Below are positions 1 to 6,008 of a stretch of DNA of 6,884 bases, in pieces; the stretch's first letter is position 1, and the number at the start of each line of letters is the position of its first letter. The DNA is from Anaerolineales bacterium. Its GTDB lineage: Bacteria; Chloroflexota; Anaerolineae; UBA7937. Position numbers and translations under genes: made by a program. The stretch is from the NCBI GenBank assembly GCA_030593425.1, contig JAUVHF010000083.1:1-6884 (forward strand), read 5' to 3'. The notes beneath the pieces are model-generated. The model worked only from the letters and a program-made list of their open reading frames with translations, was not told where the DNA came from and made no database searches.

Positions 1-1271
1 AAGGCGGCCTCTCTCGTCTCCCGCACCTTAACGAGGAGAGCCGTGCCCACGATAAAAGTGAGGACCGCTATCAGATAGAGGACCGTATACCCCAGGCCTG
101 GTCTCAGGGCGTTGAAGATATCTATCAGAGGGCCGCCACCGAACCCCGCCACCACCCCTGCCCCAGCGGTGGCTAGATTAGAAACCCCCAGATAGCGGCC
201 CGCTTCACCTTCGGGAACTAGATCGATAGCCCAGACCCAGTTGGCAGAGAGAAAGATCCCCGCCGAGAGTCCTATCACCGTCCCGTAGGCTAAGAGATCT
301 ATCACCTCCAGGCCCGCCACCAGGAAAAGAGTCTGTCCCTTGGCAAAGAGGAAGAGGATGGAGCCAAAAACGCCTAACATCCCAGACAAGATATTGAGCG
401 GCTTGCGGCCCACCCTGTCGGTAAGGCGACCCGCTGGGTAGGAGACGATGGCGATCCCCACCGCTATCACCCCCATCAAGACGCTCGCCGAACCCGCCGC
501 CTCAGCCTCGGATAGGCCTCGAAGATATCCAAGGTAATAGACAGCGTAGTTCCGCACCAAGTTCATCCCTAAGAGGATAAAGAGGCGGGAAACGACCCAC
601 CAGACGAAATCGGGATGCCTTCTTATATCTATGTTGAAGATGCGTAATAGGTGGCCCAGCAAAGGCTCGGTGGGCACTTCCTTAGAAGGCTCCTCGCGCA
701 CAAGAGAAACGGTGAAGAGCGCAGCCAAGGCTAGAAGAGCCATGATGCCCCCCAGGGCTAGCCAAGTCTCACCCTGGGCCAAGAAATACCCGCTGACTAG
801 GTAGCCCGCTATCATCCCCAGTATCTCCAAGAGTTGCTTCACCCCTACCGCTCTCCCCCGCCGCCTCTCAGGGACCAGATCGGGGATAAGCCCTTGTAAC
901 GGGCCATGGGCGGTGTTCGAGGCGAACTGTAAGAGGAGCACCCCGGCGAAGAGAAGCCAGTAGTTGCCTGCCAGCCCGATCAGGGTCAGAAAGACCAAGT
1001 CGAGGGAGGTGCCCAAGAGTATGTAGGGACGGCGACGGCCCCAGCGGGCGGTGGAGCGGTCGCTGATGGCGCCCATCATGGGCTGGATAACGATGGCCAC
1101 TACCAAACCCAAGGCGTTCATCACCCCCAAGGCGGTTCCCTTGACCGCCTCTGGCACCAAAGCGGCTACCAACACCGGTTGAATCAGGACCCCCATGCTA
1201 CTGGCTAAGTAAGAGAGAGCAAACCAATAGATGTTGATGGTGAGATAATGGATAGCCCGCGGTCTTCGCAT
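1..1271 (-). CDS. MFS transporter, GPH/sugar-symporter-like (3' end cut by window edge)
   Basis: An integral inner-membrane transporter, probably a cation-coupled sugar symporter; the substrate cannot be read from the sequence. The frame is open from the start to base 1 (423 codons seen), and since such proteins are usually about 430-450 residues only the last few are likely missing. Hydrophobic segments alternate with short loops through the whole length, as expected for about 12 membrane helices. The loop after helix 2 (about residues 70-82) reads SDRSTARWGRRRP; the RWGRRRP form is typical of the GPH/SUT branch of the major facilitator superfamily. A matching loop in the second half, AGRLTDRVGRKP (about 280-291), marks the internal two-fold repeat. 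Two ATG codons are adjacent (1274 and 1271); the GAGAGAGGGG element ends two bases before the outer and five before the inner, so I chose the inner. It follows an esterase remnant and may need its own promoter. Transporter class is firm; sugar specificity is inference. Confidence 0.9.
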   Translation of the reverse strand, partial: MRRPRAIHYLTINIYWFALSYLASSMGVLIQPVLVAALVPEAVKGTALGVMNALGLVVAIVIQPMMGAISDRSTARWGRRRPYILLGTSLDLVFLTLIGLAGNYWLLFAGVLLLQFASNTAHGPLQGLIPDLVPERRRGRAVGVKQLLEILGMIAGYLVSGYFLAQGETWLALGGIMALLALAALFTVSLVREEPSKEVPTEPLLGHLLRIFNIDIRRHPDFVWWVVSRLFILLGMNLVRNYAVYYLGYLRGLSEAEAAGSASVLMGVIAVGIAIVSYPAGRLTDRVGRKPLNILSGMLGVFGSILFLFAKGQTLFLVAGLEVIDLLAYGTVIGLSAGIFLSANWVWAIDLVPEGEAGRYLGVSNLATAGAGVVAGFGGGPLIDIFNALRPGLGYTVLYLIAVLTFIVGTALLVKVRETREAA

Positions 1272-1276
1272 CATGA

Positions 1277-1286
1277 CCCCTCTCTC
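1277..1286 (-). promoter_or_regulatory. Ribosome binding site of the GPH-like MFS gene
   Basis: The purine run GAGAGAGGGG lies just upstream of two tandem ATG codons. Its GAGG core is four bases from the outer ATG and seven from the inner, which favours the inner start at 1271. Confidence 0.6.
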
Positions 1287-1302
1287 TACGTATGTCGGAT
1301 TA

Positions 1303-1543
1303 TGAACTCATAGGCCCGGGCCCAGACCGCCCCCTCCGCAGAGGCTACCCAGTCGTGCCAGGTCGTCCTAGCGAGATCTTGAGGGCTCTTTCCCTACCCC
1401 GCCAGAAGGACCCCCCAGCACCGTCAACACCCCTGGGCCAAATAGTTGCCCATCCCCGCATCTCATGGGGAGTGTTGGTAAAACCATGAATCGACAGGCA
1501 ACCGATATCGTTCTCTTCGAAGAGCAATAACCTAACCGCTCAT
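1303..1543 (-). pseudogene. Decayed, truncated alpha/beta-hydrolase (carboxylesterase / monoacylglycerol lipase-like)
   Basis: A broken N-terminal third of an esterase of the Est30/monoacylglycerol-lipase type. Read from 1527, one frame gives LLFEENDIGCLSIHGFTNTP followed by HEMRGW, a close fit to the family's opening strand and oxyanion HG motif. Near 1450 the similarity jumps frame and continues as NYLAQG, a garbled stretch resembling TVLGVLLAG, then SPQDLARTTWHDWVASAEGA, the usual family sequence after the LAGHG motif. In that second frame there are stops at 1426-1424 (TGA) and 1396-1394 (TAG), and the bases between suggest further one-base indels. The likely original start is the ATG at 1543, which overlaps the preceding hydrolase stop as ATGA; reading MSG from there needs one more one-base shift to reach LLFEEN. 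Homology ends near 1303, so the GxSxG nucleophile elbow, the catalytic Asp and His, and about two thirds of the expected 250-odd residues are gone. It cannot make an active enzyme. Confidence 0.75.
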
Positions 1544-2469
1544 GATGTTCCCTCAGAGGCTAGATAGCGGTCGAAGAAGCCCAAGACCCTCCGACGATAC
1601 TCCGCTGGTCGAACCTCATCCACCTGGCGATGCCCGGCCTCAGACACTATCCAGAGTTCTTTGGGCTCGCCGGCCGCGTCATAGAGACGACGAACATCCT
1701 CTACGGAGACATAGGGATCCTCTGCCCCGTGGATGAGAAGGAGGGCTCGGGGGGTGATCTTATCCACCCAGCGTAGAGAGTCAGCCTCTGAGAGGTCGCA
1801 CCCCAGCCGCCGACCGGCTATCCAAAGCATGAGAGGAACGATCAAGGCTGCTAGAAGCGTGGGAAGGCCCTTTTTTCTGCTCCCAGCCTCCACCACTCTT
1901 CTGGATTGGGCGAAGCCGCCATCGGAGATCACGGCCACGATAGGTCTACTCTGCGCCGCCGTGGCTATCCCTACCACTCCCCCCAAAGAGAAACCGAGCA
2001 CTCCGAAGCGGGAGATCCCTTTTGACTGGAGAAGGTCGATGGCTCCTAGAAGATCCAGCCGCTCATAGTAACCGAAGGAACTATACTCCCCCTCGCTGCG
2101 GCCATGGCCCCGGAAATCGAAAAGGAAGGTGTTGTAGCCCGCCTCTCGAAAGAAGGGCGCGTACTTTAAGTCCGGGTCCTTGCTCCCGAAGCGGCCGTGG
2201 CAAAAGATGACGGTACCTTTGCTATCCCCAGACCAGTCATCATCGGCGAGGGGCGGAAGGGGCGACCGTTCAGAGGGGATGAACCAGCCATGGAGACGGA
2301 GGCCGTCCCGACTGGGAAAGATGACTTCCAGGTAAGGGAGACCGTAATCGCTGGGACTACCCTCTGGGTCTGGCTCCGGAGGGTAGATGAGTTGGTTGGC
2401 CCCCCAGAAGGCCATAATAAGGGCGGCACAACTGAAGACTATCACTGCACCTATGATGATCCAGAACAT
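1540..2469 (-). CDS. Membrane-anchored alpha/beta hydrolase (serine hydrolase)
   Basis: A 309-residue serine hydrolase with one N-terminal membrane segment (about residues 3-23) that should tether it to the membrane; the substrate is unknown, with esters or acylated compounds plausible. The rest is a typical alpha/beta-hydrolase fold: DGLRLHGWF strand region (55-63), oxyanion HG at 91-92, FDFRGHGRSEG at 118-127, nucleophile elbow GFSLGG with Ser161, acid Asp251 in HGAEDPYVS, and His280 in SEAGHRQ. All three catalytic residues are present, so it should be active. It resembles the large hydrolase group containing Bacillus YqkD and mammalian BAAT/ABHD-like proteins. Residues 201-224 contain a second hydrophobic stretch, probably part of the cap domain. 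Its ATG directly follows the TAG of the MFS transporter (no gap) and no good ribosome binding site is visible, so translation probably depends on the ribosomes finishing the transporter. Its own stop overlaps the start of the decayed esterase. Confidence 0.92.
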   Translation of the reverse strand: MFWIIIGAVIVFSCAALIMAFWGANQLIYPPEPDPEGSPSDYGLPYLEVIFPSRDGLRLHGWFIPSERSPLPPLADDDWSGDSKGTVIFCHGRFGSKDPDLKYAPFFREAGYNTFLFDFRGHGRSEGEYSSFGYYERLDLLGAIDLLQSKGISRFGVLGFSLGGVVGIATAAQSRPIVAVISDGGFAQSRRVVEAGSRKKGLPTLLAALIVPLMLWIAGRRLGCDLSEADSLRWVDKITPRALLLIHGAEDPYVSVEDVRRLYDAAGEPKELWIVSEAGHRQVDEVRPAEYRRRVLGFFDRYLASEGTS

Positions 2470-3687
2470 CTAACTAGACTGCGCACTTCTCTCCGGATGC
2501 ACCAGAAAGAGTATCAATATAGCGCTTACGACCACGAAGGCCCCGCTGACTAGGAAAGCGAAGGAGCGTCCCCAGGAATCCCACAGCCATCCGAAGATGA
2601 AGGGAGCCGGGATGGCGAAGAGACCCACCCACATCGAATATCTCCCCAGGGCCTGGGCTCGATGAGCGGGGGGCGCCAAGTCGGCCACCAAAGCCGTCTG
2701 GGAAGGCGAAAGCAACCCTTGATAGACACCATGGGCGGCGAAGAGGAGCCCCACTTGCCAAAAAGTTCGAGCCCAAGCGAAGAGCGCCGTGAGGGCCCCC
2801 AGCACCAGGAAACCCAAGGCGATGAAAGGCTTGCGCCCCAAGCGGTCTGAGAGACCGCCAGCCACCAGCGCCGTAGGCGCAAAGGTGACATTGATGAACC
2901 AGTAGAGGAGCACTACCGCTTCAATCTGGCCAGCCTTCACCCCCAAGACCCGGGCTCCGCTCACCAGCATGAAGTTCTCCGTCACCGCCCAGAGGGAAAA
3001 GAGGCAACTGACGACCGTGAAAAGAAAGAGGGCCCGACTCCGGAAGGCATCGCTCACTAATGAGACCTCTCCTCTCTCCCACCCTTCTGCCTCGACTGGC
3101 CCAGTCTCTCGCAATCGTGTGGAGGTGAGCCAGATGCTCACCAGGGTAGGCAAAGCAGCAAAGAAGAAGATGGCTCGATAGACGCTTCCCAGGGGGAGAT
3201 AACCTCGGAGCAAAGCGAAAATCCCTAGACCCAAGAGCGGCCCCAGGATCGCTCCCGCGGTGTCCATCGATTTGAGGATGCCGAAGGCTATACCTCTCTC
3301 CTCCTGAGGGACCGATTCGGCCAGAAGCGCCTCCCGGGGCGGGTTGCGCACCCCCCGACCTATCTCATAGAGCATCTTGGGGGGTATAAGATGTTGCCAA
3401 GAGCGAGCCAACCCCTGTCCCACCCTGGAGAGAGCAAGACAGATATACCCGCCCCAGATGAAGCCTATCCTCCCCCTGAGGTCCGCTATTCGCCCCGCCA
3501 GAGGCCGGAGTAGCAGCCCTGCGAGGAGAGCCAGGCTCTCTATGAAACCCAGTACCTTCATATCTGTAACCCCCAGAATCATCACCAGAAAGAGGGGGTA
3601 GAAAGCAAAGAGCATATCGGAACCGGTGTCGTTGAAGAAGGCAGCCAAACTCAAGGGTATTACATTGGGCCGCCGGTGTACCTTCAC
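2470..3687 (-). CDS. MFS transporter (12-helix, efflux-type family, substrate unknown)
   Basis: An inner-membrane major facilitator superfamily permease of about 405 residues. Early in the protein, FFNDTGSDMLFAFYPLFL (about residues 17-34) forms the first helix. RGVRNPPREALLAES (111-125) is a conserved segment of a bacterial MFS group often annotated as drug/metabolite efflux, and DRLGRKPF (281-288) is the motif-A loop of the second half. The direction and substrate cannot be told. Start choice: the frame is open up to a TTG at 3723 and an ATG at 3696, but a GTG at 3687 overlaps the upstream PrsW stop as GTGA and sits nine bases after GAGGAG, whereas the ATG touches that element directly; I prefer the GTG. 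Upstream it is coupled to the protease, downstream to the hydrolase, so all three are probably made from one message. It is unlike the second MFS in this window and is not a recent duplicate of it. Confidence 0.9.
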   Translation of the reverse strand: MKVHRRPNVIPLSLAAFFNDTGSDMLFAFYPLFLVMILGVTDMKVLGFIESLALLAGLLLRPLAGRIADLRGRIGFIWGGYICLALSRVGQGLARSWQHLIPPKMLYEIGRGVRNPPREALLAESVPQEERGIAFGILKSMDTAGAILGPLLGLGIFALLRGYLPLGSVYRAIFFFAALPTLVSIWLTSTRLRETGPVEAEGWERGEVSLVSDAFRSRALFLFTVVSCLFSLWAVTENFMLVSGARVLGVKAGQIEAVVLLYWFINVTFAPTALVAGGLSDRLGRKPFIALGFLVLGALTALFAWARTFWQVGLLFAAHGVYQGLLSPSQTALVADLAPPAHRAQALGRYSMWVGLFAIPAPFIFGWLWDSWGRSFAFLVSGAFVVVSAILILFLVHPERSAQSS

Positions 3688-4808
3688 TCTTGCCATCTCC
3701 TCGCCAGATAGAATAAGCCCCAACTCATGGCCACAGTGAGAACCAGCATGAAGAGAAGAGTTACCAGAGCGCCCATCCCCACTCCCACCAGAGCCAGGGG
3801 GTCCTCCAGGCTAATCAGGGCTAAGGAAGAGAGGGCGATGAGAGCCATGGCTGCGCCGTTCCAGAGGGCATGAACCCCCACGCTGGCTCCGTAGGCTCCC
3901 AGCAACTGCCAAGGTCGCCCCCGAGCAAGGAAGCCGTACCACCCCAGCCCCATGAGCCCGCTAGCCAGAGCATGCATCAGGGTGGCCCCCCAGCGGAAGA
4001 GCATCACTAGCCCCCACCCCTCCAGAACCACCCCTCCGTTGAAGAGCCCCTCCAGAGCCGAAAACCCAGCCCCGCAAGTCACTCCCCATAGGAAGGCGTC
4101 GCCTCTCCTCTGGAACCCTAAAAGGGGAACCCCCAAAGATTTGACGAACTCCTCCAGAAGGGGCGCGACGATGATAAAGATCACTCCCCCGGCCATGAGA
4201 ACCGGAGGAGAGAGGATCAGGCGAGAGAGGTTAACCGGATCCCCCAACCAGTCAAGCCCCGCTCCCCTATCCGGCCTGAAGAAGAAGAGAACAGCCCCTA
4301 TGAGGAAAAGAAGGGTGAGGAGTTCCAGGCCGAAGGCCAAGAGGGGCGAGAGGATCGCTCCGTGGGAGGCCTGCAAAGTGATGGCTCGCCAGGTGGAGTC
4401 AGAGGTCACTCGCCGGCCAACGAAGGCCACCACAGCCCCGGCTGGCAAAGCGGAGGCTAATATGTGAAGGGGAGGAAAAAGAAGGGAAGCCACACGAGGG
4501 GAAGCAAAGAGCAAAACGATCTCCCCGCTCGCCAAGGCCAGAAGGAAGCCCAAAGCCATAAGCCGAGCGGGAGGGGGCACAAACCTCCTCGAGGGGCGGC
4601 CCAGGAGGGCTCCGAGCCCCTGGTAGGTCAGGGCCAAGCCGAAACCGAGCGGCAACGCCGCCATGGATGCCAAGGCTAGGCTCACCTCCAAGAGATCCAC
4701 GCCCCTGTAGAGGAAGGGCAAGATGAGATAGGCCCCCAAAAAGCCCAACCCCAAAAGGAGCAAGGATAGCCCAATCAGGGTCACCGCTAGCCTGCCGAAT
4801 TTATGCAT
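3684..4808 (-). CDS. PrsW-family intramembrane metalloprotease
   Basis: A very hydrophobic protein of 374 residues with roughly 9-10 membrane segments. The PrsW / CAAX-protease-like clan signatures appear in the expected order: EEFVK in APLLEEFVKSLG (Glu219, Glu220, Lys223), GFSALEG (Glu253), MHALASG (His279) and HALWNG (His313, Asn317). These acidic and histidine residues form the metal site in this clan. In Bacillus subtilis PrsW cleaves an anti-sigma factor; the target here is unknown and no sigma/anti-sigma pair is visible in the window. The N-terminal part (residues 1-190) is several helices long and more variable, as usual for the family. Start: ATG at 4808 gives MHKFGRLAV directly before the first helix. 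It has no clear ribosome binding site; a TTG at 4835 (383 residues) has AGGGG six bases upstream but lies in the loop of a hairpin. The gene overlaps the downstream MFS start by four bases, pointing to co-expression. Confidence 0.85.
   Translation of the reverse strand: MHKFGRLAVTLIGLSLLLLGLGFLGAYLILPFLYRGVDLLEVSLALASMAALPLGFGLALTYQGLGALLGRPSRRFVPPPARLMALGFLLALASGEIVLLFASPRVASLLFPPLHILASALPAGAVVAFVGRRVTSDSTWRAITLQASHGAILSPLLAFGLELLTLLFLIGAVLFFFRPDRGAGLDWLGDPVNLSRLILSPPVLMAGGVIFIIVAPLLEEFVKSLGVPLLGFQRRGDAFLWGVTCGAGFSALEGLFNGGVVLEGWGLVMLFRWGATLMHALASGLMGLGWYGFLARGRPWQLLGAYGASVGVHALWNGAAMALIALSSLALISLEDPLALVGVGMGALVTLLFMLVLTVAMSWGLFYLARRWQE
3697..3702 (-). promoter_or_regulatory. Ribosome binding site (GAGGAG) inside the end of the PrsW gene
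   Basis: GAGGAG within the last codons of the protease gene lies nine bases before the GTG at 3687 and zero bases before the ATG at 3696. The spacing is the main reason to choose the GTG as the transporter start. Confidence 0.55.
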
Positions 4809-4819
4809 GCTTTTGCAAG

Positions 4820-4847
4820 TAGGGGACGAGGCCAACCCCGTCCCCTA
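4820..4847 (-). other. Intergenic hairpin with 9-bp perfect arms; possible terminator or translation control
   Basis: In the minus-strand transcript TAGGGGACG (4847-4839) pairs perfectly with CGTCCCCTA (4828-4820) around a 10-base loop. It lies in the 64-bp gap between the FBP aldolase/phosphatase stop and the PrsW ATG. No T-run follows the stem on either strand, so it is not a classical intrinsic terminator. The 5' arm contains AGGGG, which could serve as ribosome binding site for the alternative TTG start in the loop; folding would then hide it. Function is unproven. Confidence 0.5.
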
Positions 4848-4872
4848 TGATATCGACCTTATTCCCGTGCCT

Positions 4873-5982
4873 CTAGTCTTCCAGAGGCTCGAACCGCCCG
4901 GCCAACCTTTTCATCACCTGGGGCATGGTGGTGTACTCCATCTCCTCCAAGGGGAGGCGATGGGGTTCGAAGGGGCCGTGGCGTCTCAGGTAGTCGGCGA
5001 TGATGTTGCAGAGGCGACGCGCCTCGTCGAAACTGGGGTCATCGAACATATCCCGAGGGCCGACGAGAAGCCCGTTGGCCAACTGGAAGCCCAGGGCTAC
5101 CACCCGCGGTGGCCCATCGAAACGAGAGGGGTTGCTCTCTCGGAGAGCCACGGGCATGAGAGGCCCGTGATGGGAGCCGCGCATCCACCCCTCGACAATG
5201 TAGGGCAGGCAGAAAGGCTCTAGAACCTCGCCCACGGCCGGGAATTGACTCTGGCAGCGCACGATGCAGACCGGGTCATCTTTGCCCACGTACCTCCCCG
5301 CGATGAGGCTCAACCGTGTGGTGGAGGAGACAGCACCGATCTCGCCTGTTTCCTTGTGATAGACCGCTTTCACGCTATATCGACTGGGAGCCCCTATGAA
5401 GACGTAGAGGTCGTAGAGTTCCTCGGGACAATCGAAGAATACCCTCTTGTTCTCCAGGACATCGTGGACCTCGAACCTGAACCCCTGGTGCATATCGGGG
5501 GAGATGATCAACCCCGCTGTGTTGTAAGGGTCGGTGAACATCTTGCTCAGGGGCATGTTCCAAGCCCCGGCGGAGGTCTTGTCGGCCATGAAGATCAGCA
5601 CCGTCTCCGCCTTCCGTTCCTCGAACTCCATCTCCGCCACCCCGGGCCCCAACCCTTTTACCGTGCCCGAGAAGGCATCAGAAAGGAGGTCTTGGCCCGC
5701 GCCGTACAGTTTGAGGTCCTTGGCTACTGCGGTGCACTCCTCGAAGGTCTCCCAAGCCAGCCGATGGACCTCCTCGTTGTCTATGCCCTCGCGGTGGGTC
5801 ATGATCAGTTCCAGGTCATCCCCCACCCGGGTAACGTGGAAATCGACCAGGAGCCCGCCTCTCTTGGCGCTCTCCAACCGCTCCTCCGCCTCTTCCATGA
5901 GGGCCGGATGCATAGATGAGTGGCCCACATAGCCACCCACATCGGCCTTGATGACGGTTAAAGTGATCTCGTCGCTCATCAT
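4873..5982 (-). CDS. fbp: Fructose-1,6-bisphosphate aldolase/phosphatase (archaeal type, class V FBPase)
   Basis: A cytoplasmic bifunctional gluconeogenic enzyme: it condenses dihydroxyacetone phosphate and glyceraldehyde 3-phosphate to fructose 1,6-bisphosphate and then hydrolyses that to fructose 6-phosphate, using Mg2+. The 369-residue length is normal for the family. The N-terminal TVIKADVGGYVGH carries metal ligands Asp14 and His21; GDDLEL gives Asp55/Asp56; YGAGQDLLSDAFSG (93-106), GPGVAEMEFEER (112-123) and MADKTSAGAWN (132-142, Asp134) are conserved blocks. AGRYVGKDDP holds the Schiff-base lysine (Lys234) with Asp235/Asp236 and Tyr231, and EYTTMP holds the second aldolase tyrosine (Tyr350), so both activities should be intact. 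The family is found in archaea and deep-branching or thermophilic bacteria and is seen as a one-way gluconeogenic enzyme. Two ATGs are adjacent (5982, 5979) behind a long purine-rich ribosome binding site. It lies 26 bp after the Pro/Thr-rich protein gene, so the two may share a transcript. Confidence 0.97.
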   Translation of the reverse strand: MMSDEITLTVIKADVGGYVGHSSMHPALMEEAEERLESAKRGGLLVDFHVTRVGDDLELIMTHREGIDNEEVHRLAWETFEECTAVAKDLKLYGAGQDLLSDAFSGTVKGLGPGVAEMEFEERKAETVLIFMADKTSAGAWNMPLSKMFTDPYNTAGLIISPDMHQGFRFEVHDVLENKRVFFDCPEELYDLYVFIGAPSRYSVKAVYHKETGEIGAVSSTTRLSLIAGRYVGKDDPVCIVRCQSQFPAVGEVLEPFCLPYIVEGWMRGSHHGPLMPVALRESNPSRFDGPPRVVALGFQLANGLLVGPRDMFDDPSFDEARRLCNIIADYLRRHGPFEPHRLPLEEMEYTTMPQVMKRLAGRFEPLED

Positions 5983-5996
5983 CTCCTTCCTTTCCT
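5983..5996 (-). promoter_or_regulatory. Strong ribosome binding site of the FBP aldolase/phosphatase gene
   Basis: AGGAAAGGAAGGAG directly precedes the tandem ATG codons. It offers two overlapping Shine-Dalgarno cores: AGGAAAGG six bases from the first ATG, and AAGGAG three bases from the second. Confidence 0.65.
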
Positions 5997-6008
5997 AAAG
6001 AGGCTAAT

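Noticed and set aside
1301..1306. CATAAT on the minus strand as a -10 element for the GPH-like transporter
   Set aside because: It is one base from the consensus, but no -35-like hexamer lies at the right distance and it falls within remnant coding sequence; not strong enough to annotate.
1313..1322. Perfect palindrome GGCCCGGGCC
   Set aside because: Short, pure G/C and located in the esterase remnant; likely a chance result of base composition.
3952..4467. Plus-strand open frame of 171 codons, rich in Arg, Pro and Lys
   Set aside because: Antisense shadow of the PrsW-family gene; highly basic low-complexity composition and no motif.
4801..4815. Overlapping GCATGC and ATGCAT palindromes at the PrsW start
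   Set aside because: Very short and not repeated elsewhere in the window; no reason to call an operator.
5245..5919. Long plus-strand open frame of 224 codons
   Set aside because: It lies entirely antisense to the FBP aldolase/phosphatase, whose conserved motifs are intact. The frame is open because of GC-rich codon bias, and its translation has no recognisable domain.
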